Assembly (NCBI GenBank): GCA_964036665.1 | Contig: OZ038528.1 | Coordinates: forward strand, 8,810,501-8,874,500 | Source of the DNA: Gordius sp. MW1 | Lineage: Eukaryota > Nematomorpha > Gordioida > Gordea > Gordiidae | Reading direction: 5' to 3' | DNA: 64,000 bases | Shown here: positions 27,301 to 40,450 of the stretch, piece by piece | Layout: every line of letters begins with the position of its first letter | How positions within the stretch are numbered: position 1 is the first letter of the stretch | Made by a program: the position numbers and the translations under genes | Notes under the pieces: generated by a model | Databases searched by the model: none | What the model saw: only the letters and a program-made list of their open reading frames with translations | Told to the model about the DNA's origin: nothing

Positions 27301-27790
27301 TCTAAAAACTATTACTTTGAAATCATGATCGCATAGAGCCATTTTCAAAAATTAAGCACTCACTTTGCGATACAACAAACTAATCGCAACAATAAAACGT
27401 TGTCTTTTGTCAAAATGATAGTTCTCGCAGCTTAAAACGTCTTTTCGGAAGTAAATCGAGGATAATAGGATTCTCAAATTGGCTTACTTATATATATTTT
27501 TTCATCTTTCACATAGAATCGAAAAAAATAAATATTTTTACTTCAAAATTTTTCACATATTTTTCTTTCAACCGTATGCATCTGATGAAAGTTGTCGTTT
27601 TCAGACGTTGTTTACATGATCCCAAGTAAAAATTTATCAGAATCTGAAAACTATTACTTTGAAATCATGATCGCATAGAGCCATTTTCAAAAATTAAGCA
27701 CCACGTTGCGATACAACAAACCAATCGCAACAATAAAACGTTGTCTTTTGTCAAATAGTTCTCGCAGCTTAAAACCTCTTTTCGGAAGTC

Positions 27791-28092
27791 AATCGAGGAT
27801 AATAGGATTCTCAAATTGGCTTACTTTTATATATTTTTTCATGCTCTTTCACATAGAATCGGAAAAAAGAAATATTTTTACCTCAAAACTTTTCACATAT
27901 TTTTCTTTCAACCGTATGCATCCGATGAAAGTTGTCGTTTTCAGACGTGGTTTCTATGATCCCAAGTAAAAATTTATCAGAATCTGAAAACTATTACTTT
28001 GAAATCATGATCGCATAGAGCCATTTTCAAAAATTAAGCAATCACGTTGCGATACAACAAACTAATCGCCTTAAAACCTCTTTTCGGAAGTC
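27791..28092 (+). repeat. Truncated 302-bp monomer (43-bp deletion), copy 2
   Basis: It has the same junction (actaatcgc joined to cttaaaacc) as the monomer at 24072, with a few substitutions. The corresponding position in the next unit (near 30410) has the full-length sequence actaatcgcaacaataaaac. Either the third unit descends from an undeleted version or it was restored by exchange with another monomer. Confidence 0.85.
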
Positions 28093-30420
28093 AATCGAGG
28101 ATAATAAGATTCTCAAATTGGCTTACTTTTATATATTTTTTTATGCTCTTTTACATAGAATCGAAAAAAAGAAATATTTTTACCTCAAATTTTTCACATT
28201 TTTTCTTTGAACCGTCGTCATCCGATGAAAGTTGTTGTTTTCAGACTTGGTTTCTATGATCCCACGTAAAAATTTATCAGAATCTGAAAACATTACTTTG
28301 AAATCATGATCGCATAGAGCCATTTTCAAAAATTAAGCACTCACGTTGCGATACAACAAACTAATCGCAACAATAAAACGTTGTCTTTTGTCAAAATGAT
28401 AGTTCTCGAAGCTTAAAACCTCTTTTCGGAAGTAAATCGATGATAATAGGATTCTCAAATTGGCTTACTTATATATATTTTTTCATGCTCTTTCACATAG
28501 AATCGAAAAAAATAAATATTTTTACCTCAAAATTTTTCACATATTTTTCTTTCAACCGTATGCATCCGATGAAAGTTGTCGTTTTCAGACGTGGTTTCCA
28601 TGATAGTAAAAATTTATCAGAATCAGAAAAATATTACTTTGAAATCATGATCGCATAATGCATTTTTGAAAAATTAAGCATTAACGTTGCGATACAACAA
28701 ACTAATCGCAACAATAAAACGTTGTGTTTTGTCAAAATGATAGTTCTCGCAGCTTAAAACCTCTTTTCGGAAGTCAATCGAGGATAATAGGATTCTCAAA
28801 TTGGCTTACCTATATTTTTTATGCTCTTTCACATAGAATCGAAAAAAATAAATATTTTTACCTCAAAATTTTTCACATATTTTTCTTTGAACCGTATTCA
28901 TCCTATGAAAGTTGTCGTTTTCAGACTTGGTTTCTATGATCCCAAGTAAAAATTTATCAGAATCTGAAAACTATTATTTGAAATCATGATCGCATAGAGC
29001 CATTTTCAAAAATTAAGCACTCACGTTGCGATACAACAAACTAATCGCAACAATAAAACGTTGTCTTTTGTCAAAATGATAGTTCTCGCAGCTTAAAACC
29101 TCTTTTCGGAAGTAAATCGATGATAATAGGATTCTCAAATTGGCTTACTTATATATATTTTTTCATGCTCTTTCACATAGAATTGAAAAAAAAAATATTT
29201 TTACCTCAAAATTTTTCACATATTTTTCTTTCAACCGTATGCATTCGATGTAAGTTGTCGTTTTCAGACGTGGTTTCCATGATAAAAAGTAAAAATTTAT
29301 CAGAATCAGAAAAATATTACTTTGAAATCATGATCGCATAATGCATTTTTGAAAAATTAAGCACTCACGTTGCGATATAACAAACTAATCGCAACAATAA
29401 AACGTTGTCTTTTGTCAAAATGATAGTTCTCGCAGCTTAAAACCTCTTTTCGGAAGTCAATCGAGGATAATAGGATCTCAAATTGGCTTACTTTTATATA
29501 TTTTTTCATGCTCTTTCAGATAGAATCGAAAAAAATAAATATTTTTACCTCAAAATTTTTCACATATTTTTCTTTCAACCGTATGCATCCGATGAAAGTT
29601 GTCGTTTTCAGACTTGGTTTCTATGATCCCAAGTAAAAATTTATCAGAATCTAAAAACTATTACTTTGAAATCATGATCGCATAGAGCCATTTTCAAAAA
29701 TTAAGCACTCACGTTGCGATACAACAAACTAATCGCAACAATAAAACGTTGTCTTTCGTCAAAATGATAGTTCTCGCAGCTTAAAACCTCTTTTCGGAAG
29801 TAAATCGAGGATAATAGGATTCTCAAATTGGCTTACTTATATATATTTTTTCATCTTTCACAATTAATCGAAAAAAATAAATATTTTTACTTCAAAATTT
29901 TTCACATATTTTTCTTTCAACCGTATGCATCTGATGAAAGTTGTCGGTGTCAGACGTGGTTTCCATGATCCCAAGTAAAAATTTATCAGAATCTGAAAAC
30001 TATTACTTTGAAATCATGATCGCATAGAGCCATTTTCAAAAATTAAGCACCACGTTGCGATACAACAAACCAATCGCAACAATAAAACGTTGTCTTTTGT
30101 CAAATAGTTCTCGCAGCTTAAAACCTCTTTTCGGAAGTCAATCGAGGATAATAGGATTCTCAAATTGGCTTACTTTTATATATTTTTTCATGCTCTTTCA
30201 CATAGAATCGAAAAAAAGAAATATTTTTACCTCAAAATTTTTCACATATTTTTCTTTCAACCGTATGCATCCGATGAAAGTTGTCGTTTTCAGACGTGGT
30301 TTCTATGATCCCAAGTAAAAATTTATCAGAATCTGAAAACTATTACTTTGAAATCATGATCGCATAGAGCCATTTTCAAAAATTAAGCAATCACGTTGCG
30401 ATACAACAAACTAATCGCAA

Positions 30421-31870
30421 CAATAAAACGTTGTCTTTTGTCAAAATGAATAGTTCTGGCAGCTTAAAACCTCTTTTCGGAAGTAAATCGAGGATAATAG
30501 GATTCTCAAATTGGCTTACTTTTATATTATTTTTCATGCTCTTTCACATAGAATCGAAAAAAATAAGTATTTTTACCTCAAAATTTTTCACATATTTTTC
30601 TTTCAACCGTATGCATCCGATGAGAGTTGTCGTTTTCAGACGTGGTTTCCATGATAAAAAGGGAAAATTTATCAGAATCAGAAAAATATTACTTTGAAAT
30701 CATGATCGCATAATGCATTTTTGAAAAATTAAGCACTCACGTTGCGATACAACAAACTAATCGCAACAATAAAACGTTGTCTTTTGTCAAAATGATAGTT
30801 CTCGCAGCTTAAAACCTCTTTTCGGAAGTCAATCGAGGATAATAGGATCTCAAATTGGCTTATTTTTATATATTTTTTCATGCTCTTTCAGATAGAATTG
30901 AAAAAAATAAATATTTTTACCTCAAAATTTTTCACATATTTTTCTTTCAACCGTATGCATCCGATGAAAGTTGTCGTTTTCAGACTTGGTTTGTATGATC
31001 CCAAGTAAAAATTTATCAGAATCTAAAAACTATTACTTTGAAATCATGATCGCATAGAGCCATTTTCAAAAATTAAGCATCACGTTGCGATACAACAAAC
31101 CAATCGCAACAATAAAGTTGTCTTTTGTCAAATAGTTCTCGCAGCTTAAAACTTCTTTTCGGAAGTCAATCGAGGATAATAGGATTCTCAAATTGGCTTA
31201 CTTTTATATATTTTTTTATGCTCTTTCACATAGAATCGAAAAAAATAAATATTTTTACCTCAAAATTTTTCACATATTTTTCTTTCAACCGTATGCATCC
31301 GATGAGAGTTGTCGTTTTCAGACGTGGTTTCCATGATAAAAAGGGAAAATTTATCAGAATCAGAAAAATATTACTTTGAAATCATGATCGCATAATGCAT
31401 TTTTGAAAAATTAAGCACTCACGTTGCGATACAACAAACTAATCGCAACAATAAAACGTTGTCTTTTGTCAAAATGATAGTTCTCGCAGCTTAAAACCTC
31501 TTTTCGGAAGTCAATCGAGGATAATAGGATCTCAAATTGGCTTATTTTTATATATTTTTTCATGCTCTTTCAGATAGAATTGAAAAAAATAAATATTTTT
31601 ACCTCAAAATTTTTCACATATTTTTCTTTCAACCGTATGCATCCGATGAAAGTTGTCGTTTTCAGACTTGGTTTGTATGATCCCAAGTAAAAATTTATCA
31701 GAATCTAAAAACTATTACTTTGAAATCATGATCGCATAGAGCCATTTTCAAAAATTAAGCATCACGTTGCGATACAACAAACCAATCGCAACAATAAAAC
31801 GTTGTCTTTTGTCAAATAGTTCTCGCAGCTTAAAACTTCTTTTCGGAAGTCAATCGAGGATAATAGGATT
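30421..31870 (+). repeat. HOR: dimer unit of about 683 bp in two copies
   Basis: The rare variant gatgagagttgtcg occurs at about 30619 and 31301. In each copy it is followed by aaaaagggaaaattt and one monomer later by aataggatctcaaattggcttattttt and gacttggtttgtatg. All are offset by about 682-684 bp. The next monomer (from about 31850) begins the same way but reverts to gatgaaagttg, so the dimer stops after two rounds. Confidence 0.85.
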
Positions 31871-33240
31871 CTCAAATTGGCTTACTTTTATATATTTTTT
31901 TATGCTCTTTCACATAGAATCGAAAAAAATAAATATTTTTACCTCAAAATTTTTCACATATTTTTCTTTCAACCGTATGCATCCGATGAAAGTTGTCGTT
32001 TTCAGACGTGGTTTCTATGATCCCAAGTAAAAATTTATCAGTATCTGAAAACTATTACTTTGAAATCATGATCGCATAAAGCCATTTTCAAAAATTAAGC
32101 ACTCACGTTGCGATACAACAAACTAATCGCAACAATAAAACGTTGTCTTTTGTCAAAATGAATAGTTCTGGCAGCTTAAAACCTCTTTTCGGGAGTAAAT
32201 CGAGGATAATAGGATTCTCAAATTGGCTTACTTTTATATTATTTTTTATGCTCTTTCACATAGAATCGAAAAAAAATAAATAGTTTTACCTCAAAATTTT
32301 TCACATATTTTTCTTTCAACCGTATGCATCCGATGAAAGTTGTCGTTTTCAGACGTGGTTTCTATGATCCCAAGTAAAAATTTATCAGAATCTGAAAACT
32401 ATTACTTTGAAATCATGATCGCATAGAGCCATTTTCAAAAATTAAGCATCACGTTGCGATACAACAAATTAATCGCAACAATAAAACGTTGTCTTTTGTC
32501 AAAATGATAGTTCTCGCAGCTTAAAACCTCTTTTCGGAAGTCAATCGAGGATAATAGGATTCTCAAATTGGCTTACTTTTATATATTTTTTCATGCTCTT
32601 TCACATAGAATCGAAAAAAATAAATATTTTTACCTCAAAATTTTTCACATATTTTTCTTTCAACCGTGTGCATTCGATGAAAGTTGTCGTTTTCAGACGT
32701 GGTTTCCATGATAAAAAGTAAAAATTTATCAGAATCAGAAAAATATTACTTTGAAATCATGATCGCATAATGAATTTTTGAAAAATTAAGAACTCACGTT
32801 GCGATACAACAAACTAATCGCAACAATAAAACGTTGTCTTTTGTCAAAATGATAGTTCTCGCAGCTTAAAACCTCTTTTCGGAAGTCAATCGAGGATAAT
32901 AGGATTCTCAAATTGGCTTACTTTTATATATTTTTTCATGCTCTTTCACATAGAATCGAAAAAAATAAATATTTTTACCTCAAAATTTTTCACATATTTT
33001 TCTTTCAACCGTGTGCATTCGATGAAAGTTGTCGTTTTCAGACGTGGTTTCCATGATAAAAAGTAAAAATTTATCAGAATCAGAAAAATATTACTTTGAA
33101 ATCATGATCGCATAATGAATTTTTGAAAAATTAAGCACTCACGTTGCGATACAACAAACTAATCGCAACAATAAAACGTTGTCTTTTGTCAAAATGATAG
33201 TTCTCGCAGCTTAAAACCTCTTTTCGGAAGTCAATCGAGG
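31871..33240 (+). repeat. Monomers including a single-monomer tandem duplication
   Basis: Two consecutive monomers, starting near 32545 and 32890, both carry ccgtgtgcattcgatg (32664 and 33009) and cataatgaatttttg, about 345 bp apart. This is the clearest case of duplication of one monomer in the window. The same subtype occurs again near 35424. The monomer before them has a shifted A/T tract (tatattattttttatgc) near 32235. Confidence 0.75.
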
Positions 33241-36200
33241 ATAATAGGATTCTCAAATTGGCTTACTTTTATATATTTTTTTATGCTCTTTCACATAGAA
33301 TCGAAAAAAATAAATTATTTTACCTCAAAATTTTTCACATATTTTTCTTTCAACCGTATGCATCCGATGAAAGTTGTCGTTTTCAGACTTGGTTTCTATA
33401 ATCCCAAGTAAAAATTTATCAGAATCTGAAAACTATTACTTTGAAATCATGATCGCATAGATCCATTTTCAAAAATTAAGCATCACGTTGCGATACAACA
33501 AACCAATCGCAACAATAAAACGTTGTCTTTTGTCAAAATGATAGTTCTCGCAGCTTAAAACCTCTTTTCGGAAGTCAATCGAGGATAATAGGATTCTCAA
33601 ATTGGCTTACTTTTATATATTTTTTCATGCTCTTTCACATAGAATCGAAAAAAATAAATATTTTTACCTCAAAATTTTTCACAAATTTTTCCTGTAACCG
33701 TATGCATCCGATGAAAGTTGTCGTTTTCAGACGTGGTTTCTATGATCCCAAGTAAAAATTTATCAGAATCTGAAAACTATTACTTTGAAATCATGATCGC
33801 ATAGAGCCATTTTCAAAAATTAAGCACTCACGTTGCGATACAACAAACTAATCGCAACAATAAAACGTTGTCTTTTGTCAAAATGATAGTTCTCGCAGCT
33901 TAAAACCTCTTTTCGGAAGTCAATCGAGGAAAATAGGAATCTCAAATTGGCTTACTTTTATATATTTTTTTATGCTCTTTCACATAGAATCGAAAAAAAT
34001 AAATATTTATACCTCAAAATTTTTCACATATTTTTCTTTGAACCGTATTCATCCGATGAAAGTTGTCGTTTTCAGCTTGGTTTCTATGATCCCAAGTAAA
34101 AATATATCAGAATCTGAAAACTATTACTTTGAAATCATGATCGCATAGAGCCATTTTCAAAAATTAAGCACTCACGTTGCGATACAACAAACTAATCGCA
34201 ACAATAAAACGTTGTCTTTTGTCAAAATGATAGTTCTCGCAGCTTAAAACCTCTTTTCGGAAGTAAATCGAGGATAATAGCATTCTCAAATTGGCTTACT
34301 TATATATATATTTTCATGCTCTTTCACATAGAATCGAAATAAATAAATATTTTTACCTCAAAATTTTTCACATATTTTTCTTTCAACCGTATGCATCCGA
34401 TGAAAGTTGTCGTTTTCAGACGTGGTTTCCATGGTAAAAAGTAAAAATTTATCAGAATCAGAAAAATATTACTTTGAAATCATGATCGCATAATGCATTT
34501 TTGAAAAATTAAGCACTCACGTTGCGATACAACAAACTAATCGCAACAATAAAACGTTGTCTTTTGTCAAAATGATAGTTCTCGCAGCTTAAAACCTCTT
34601 TTCGGAAGTCAATCGAGGAAAATAGGAATCTCAAATTGGCTTACTTTTATATATTTTTTTATGCTCTTTCACATAGAATCGAAAAAAATAAATATTTATA
34701 CCTCAAAATTTTTCACATATTTTTCTTTGAACCGTATTCATCCGATGAAATTTGTCGTTTTCAGACTTGGTTTCTATGATCCCAAGTAAAAATATATCAG
34801 AATCTGAAAACTATTACTTTGAAATCATGATCGCATAGAGCCATTTTCAAAAATTAAGCACTCACGTTGCGATACAACAAACTAATCGCAACAATAAAAC
34901 GTTGTCTTTTGTCAAAATGATAGTTCTCGCAGCTTAAAACCTCTTTTCGGAAGTAAATCGAGGATAATAGCATTCTCAAATTGGCTTACTTATATATATA
35001 TTTTCATGCTCTTTCACATAGAATCGAAATAAATAAATATTTTTACCTCAAAATTTTTCACATATTTTTCTTTCAACCGTATGCATCCGATGAAAGTTGT
35101 CGTTTTCAGACGTGGTTTCCATGATAAAAAGTAAAAATTTATCAGAATCAGAAAAATATTACTTTAAAATCGTGATCGCATAATGCATTTTTGAAAAATT
35201 ATGCACTCACGTTGAGATACAACAAACTAATCGCAACAATAAAACGTTGTCTTTTGTCAAAATGATAGTTCTCGCAGCTTAAAACCTCTTTTCGGAAGTC
35301 AATCGAGGATAATAGGATTCTCAAATTGGCTTACTTTTATATATTTTTCCATGCTCTTTCACGTAGAATCGAAAAAAATAAATATTTTTACCTCAAAATT
35401 TTTCACATATTTTTCTTTCAACCGTGTGCATTCGATGAAAGTTGTCGTTTTCAGACGTGGTTTCCATGATAAAAAGTAAAAATTTATCAGAATCAGAAAA
35501 ATATTACTTTGAAATCATGATCGCATAATGAATTTTTGAAAAATTAAGCACTCACGTTGCGATACAACAAACTAATCGCAACAATAAAACGTTGTCTTTT
35601 GTCAAAATGATAGTTCTCGCAGCTTAAAACCTCTTTTCGGAAGTCAATCGAGGATAATAGGATTCTCAAATTGGCTTACTTTTATATATTTTTTCATGCT
35701 CTTTCACATAGAATCGAAAAAAATAAATATTTTTACCTCAAAATTTTTCACATAATTTTCTTTCAACCGTATGCATCCGATGAAAGTTGTCGTTTTCAGA
35801 CATGGTTTCCATGATCCCAAGTAAAAATTTATCAGAATCTGAAAACTATTACTTTGAAATCATGATCGCATAGATCCATTTCAAAAAATTAAGCATCACG
35901 TTGCGATACAACAAACCAATCGCAACAATAAAACGTTGTCTTTTGTCAAAATGATAGTTCTCGCAGCTTAAAGCCTCTTTTCGGAAGTCAATCGAGGATA
36001 ATAGGATTCTAAAATTGGCTTACTTTTATATATTTTTTCATGCTCTTTCACATAGAATCGAAAAAAATAAATATTTTTACCTCAAAATTTTTCACAAATT
36101 TTTCCTGTAACCGTATGCATCCGATGAAAGTTGTCGTTTTCAGACGTGGTTTCTATGATCCCAAGTAAAAATTTATCAGAATCTGAAAACTATTACTTTG

Positions 36201-36350
36201 AAATCATGATCGCATAGATCCATTTTCAAAAATTAAGCACTCACGTTGCGATACAACAAACTAATCGCAACAATAAAACGTTGTCTTTTGTCAAAATGAT
36301 AGTTCTCGCAGCTTAAAACCTCTTTTCGGAAGTAAATCGAGGATAATAGG
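33241..36350 (+). repeat. HOR: dimer of ~690 bp nested in a 7-monomer period (~2411 bp)
   Basis: The variants cgaggaaaataggaatctc and aaatatttatacctc, followed in the next monomer by atagcattctc and ttatatatatattttc, occur near 33927-34310 and again near 34616-35000. These are two dimers about 690 bp apart. Flanking markers recur at about 2411 bp: gtgtgcattcgatg (33009 and 35424), atagatccatt (33461 and about 35870), and cacaaatttttcctgtaacc (33682 and 36093). The dimer amplification sits inside this longer period. Confidence 0.8.
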
Positions 36351-38750
36351 ATTCTCAAATTGGCTTACTTATATATATTTTTTCATGCTCTTTCACATAG
36401 AATCGAAAAAAATAAATATTTTAACCTCAAAATTTTTCACATATTTTTCTTTCAACCGTATGCATCCGATGAAAGTTGTCGTTTTCAGACGTGGTTTCTA
36501 TGATCCCAAGTAAAAATTTATCAGAATCTGAAAACTATTACTTTAAAATCATGATCGCATAGAGCCATTTTCAAAAATTAAGCACTCACGTTGCGATACA
36601 ACAAACTAATCGCAACAATAAAACGTTGTCTTTCGTCAAAATGATAGTTCTCGCAGCTTAAAACCTCTTTTCGGAAGTCAATCGAAGATAATAGGATTCT
36701 CAAATTGGCTTACTTTTATATATTTTTTCATGCTCTTTCACATAGAATCGAAAAAAATAAATATTTTTACCTCAAAATTTTCACATATTTTTCTTTCAAC
36801 CGTATGCATCCGATGAAAGTTGTCGTTTTCAGACGTGGTTTCCATGATCCCAAGTAAAAATTTATCAGAATCTGAAAACTATTACTTTGAAATCATGATC
36901 GCATAGAGCCATTTTCAAAAATTAAGCATCACGTTGCGATACAACAAACTAATCGCAACAATAAAACGTTGTCTTTTGTCAAAATGATAGTTCTCGCAGC
37001 TTAAAACCTCTTTTCGGAAGTCAATCGAGGATAATAGGATTCTCAAATTGGCTTACTTTTATATATTTTTTTATGCTCTTTCACATAGAATCGAAAAAAA
37101 TAAATATTTATACCTCAAAATTTTTCACATATTTTTCTTTGAACCGTATTCATCCGATGAAAGTTGTCGTTTTCAGACGTGGTTTCCATGATAAAAAGTA
37201 AAAATTTATCAGAATCAGAAAAATATTACTTTGAAATCATGATCGCATAAAGCCATTTTCAAAAATTAAGCACTCACGTTGAGATACAACAAACTAATCG
37301 CAACAATAAAACGTTGTCTTGTGTCAAAATGAATAGTTCTGGCAGCTTAAAACTTCTTTTCGGAAGTCAATCGAGGATAATAGGATTCTCAAATTGGCTT
37401 ACTTTTATATATTTTTTCATGCTCTTTCACATAGAATCGAAAAAAATAAATATTTTACCTCAAAATTTTTCACATATTTTTCTTTCAACCGTATGCATCC
37501 GATGAAAGTTGTCGTTTTCAGACGTGGTTTCCATGATCCCAAGTAAAAATTTATCAGAATCTGAAAACTATTACTTTGAAATCATGATCGCATAGAGCCA
37601 TTTTCAAAAATTAAGCACTCACGTTGCGATACAACAAACTAATCGCAACAATAAAACGTTGTCTTTTGTCAAAATGAATAGTTCTGGCAGCTTAAAACCT
37701 CTTTTCGGAAGTAAATCGAGGATAATAGGATTCTCAAATTGGCTTACTTTTATATATTTTTTCATGCTCTTTCACATAGAATAGAAAAAAATAAATATTT
37801 ACCTCAAAATTTTTCACATATTTTTCTTTCAACTAAATGCATCCGATGAAAGTTGTCGTTTTCAGACGTGGTTTCTATGATCCCAAGTAAAAATTTATCA
37901 GAATCTGAAAACTACTACTTTGAAATCATGATCGCATAGAGCCATTTTCAAAAATTAAGCACTCACGTTGCGATACAACAAACTAATCGCAACAATAAAA
38001 CGTTGTCTTTCGTCAAAATGATAGTTCTCGCAGCTTAAAACCTCTTTTCGGAAGTCAATCGAGGATAATAGGATTCTCAAATTGACTTACTTTTATATAT
38101 TTTTTCATGCTCTTTCACATAGAATCGAAAAAAATAAATATTTTACCTCAAAATTTTTCACATATTTTTATTTCAACCGTATGCATCCGATGAAAGTTGT
38201 CGTTTTCAGACGTGGTTTCCATGATCACAAGTAAAAATTTATCAGAATCTGAAAACTATTACTTTGAAATCATGATCGCATAGAGCCATTTTCAAAAATT
38301 AAGCATCACGTTGCGATACAACAAACTAATCGCAACAATAAAACGTTGTCTTTTGTCAAAATGAATAGTTCTGGCAGCTTAAAACCTCTTTTCGGAAGTT
38401 AATCGAGGATAATAGGATTCTCAAATTGGCTTACTTTTATATATTTTTTCATGCTCTTTCACATAGAATAGAAAAAAATAAATATTTACCTCAAAATTTT
38501 TCACATATTTTTCTTTCAACTAAATGCATCCGATGAAAGTTGTCGTTTTCAGACGTGGTTTCTATGATCCCAAGTAAAAATTTATCAGAATCTGAAAACT
38601 ACTACTTTGAAATCATGATCGCATAGAGCCATTTTCAAAAATTAAGCACTCACGTTGCGATACAACAAACTAATCGCAACAATAAAACGTTGTCTTTTGT
38701 CAAAATGATAGTTCTCGCAGCTTAAAACCTCTTTTCGGAAGTCAATCGAG
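36351..38750 (+). repeat. Monomers with aactaaatgcatcc and atgaatagttctgg variants
   Basis: The monomers starting near 37714 and 38402 share agaatagaaaaaaat and caactaaatgcatcc (37831 and 38518), a dimer spacing of 688 bp. The block at 36680-37500 (an A/T tract missing one T, then aaatatttatacctc, then gttgtcttgtgtcaaaatg) is the ancestral-looking order. It reappears in both 2727-bp units at 40830-41980 and 43555-44710. Confidence 0.75.
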
Positions 38751-40450
38751 GATAATAGGATTCTCAAATTGGCTTACTTTTATATATTTTTTCATGCTCT
38801 TTCACATAGAATCGAAAAAAATAAATATTTTTACCTCAAAATTTTTCACATAATTTTCTTTCAACCGTATGCATCCGATGAAAGTTGTCGTTTTCAGACA
38901 TGGTTTCCATGATAAAAAGTAAAAATTTATCAGAATCTGAAAACTATTACTTTGAAATCATGATCGCATAGATCCATTTTCAAAAATTAAGCATCACGTT
39001 GCGATACAACAAACCAATCGCAACAATAAAACGTTGTCTTTTGTCAAAATGATAGTTCTCGCAGCTTAAAACCTCTTTTCGGAAGTCAATCGAGGATAAT
39101 AGGATTCTCAAATTGGCTTACTTTTATATATTTTTTCATGTTCTTTCACATAGAATCGAAAAAAATAAATATTTTTACCTCAAAATTTTTCACAAATTTT
39201 TCCTGTAACCGTATGCATCCGATGAAAGTTGTCGTTTTCAGACGTGGTTTCTATGATCCCAAGTAAAAATTTATCAGAATCTGAAAACTATTACTTTGAA
39301 ATCATGATCGCATAGAGCCATTTTCAAAAATTAAGCACTCACGTTGCGATACAACAAACTAATCGCAACAATAAAACGTTGTCTTTTGTCAAAATGATAG
39401 TTCTCGCAGCTTAAAACCTCTTTTCGGAAGTAAATCGAGGATAATAGGAATCTCAAATTGGCTTACTTATATATATTTTTTCATGCTCTTTCACATAGAA
39501 TCGAAAAAAATAAATATTTTAACCTCAAAATTTTTCACATATTTTTCTTTCAACCGTATGCATCCGATGAAAGTTGTCGTTTTCAGACGTGGTTTCTATG
39601 ATCCCAAGTAAAAATTTATCAGAATCTGAAAACTATTACTTTGAAATCATGATCGCATAGAGCCATTTTCAAAAATTAAGCACTCACGTTGCGATACAAC
39701 AAACTAATCGCAACAATAAAACGTTGTCTTTCGTCAAAATGATAGTTCTCGCAGCTTAAAACCTCTTTTCGGAAGTCAATCGAGGATAATAGGATTCTCA
39801 AATTGGCTTACTTTTATATATTTTTTCATGCTCTTTCACATAGAATCGAAAAAAATAAATATTTTTACCTCAAAATTTTTCACATAATTTTCTTTCAACC
39901 GTATGCATCCGATGAAAGTTGTCGTTTTCAGACATGGTTTCCATGATAAAAAGTAAAAATTTATCAGAATCTGAAAACTATTACTTTGAAATCATGATCG
40001 CACAGATCCATTTTCAAAAATTAAGCATCACGTTGCGATACAACAAACCAATCGCAACAATAAAACGTTGTCTTTTGTCAAAATGATAGTTCTCGCAGCT
40101 TAAAACGTCTTTTCGGAAGTCAATCGAGGATAATAGGATTCTCAAATTGGCTTACTTTTATATATTTTTTCATGCTCTTTCACATAGAATCGAAAAAAAT
40201 AAATATTTTTACCTCAAAATTTTTCACAAATTTTTCCTGTAACCGTATGCATCCGATGAAAGTTGTCGTTTTCAGACATGGTTTCTATGATCCCAAGTAA
40301 AAATTTATCAGAATCTGAAAACTATTACTTTGAAATCATGATCGCATAGAGCCATTTTCAAAAATTAAGCACTCACGTTGCGATACAACAAACTAATCGC
40401 AACAATAAAACGTTGTCTTTTGTCAAAATGATAGTTCTCGCAGCTTAAAA
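38751..40450 (+). repeat. HOR: 3-monomer unit of 1034 bp, about 1.6 copies
   Basis: Three consecutive monomer types recur at 1034-1035 bp. The first has cacataattttctttc with gacatggtttccatg (38850 and 39885), the second has cacaaatttttcctgtaacc (39191 and 40225), and the third has aaatattttaacctc (39526 and 40550). Single-base differences, such as catagatcc versus cacagatcc, show that the copies have diverged slightly. Confidence 0.8.

Larger units (their letters stand above)
22370..30420 (+). repeat. HOR: 11-monomer period (~3717 bp) overlapped by a 7-monomer period (2349 bp)
   Basis: The stretch 22370-25300 repeats at about 26085-29020 with an offset of 3715-3719 bp. It shares gcattaacgttg, ggcttacctatat, cacgttcaaacta, gcattcgatgtaag, aataggatctcaaatt, ttttttcatctttcac, the 302-bp truncated monomer, and gaaccgtcgtcatcc. 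From about 28434 to 30420 the order instead repeats 26085-28040 at an offset of 2349 bp. The third copy keeps a full-length version of the monomer that is truncated in the first two, so the copies do not share one simple history. Confidence 0.85.

Noticed and set aside
22000-32100. Many 63-88 codon plus-strand frames
   Set aside because: All translate the same part of the monomer and differ as the monomers differ. Their ends coincide with subtype-specific stop codons, with no sign of protein-level conservation.
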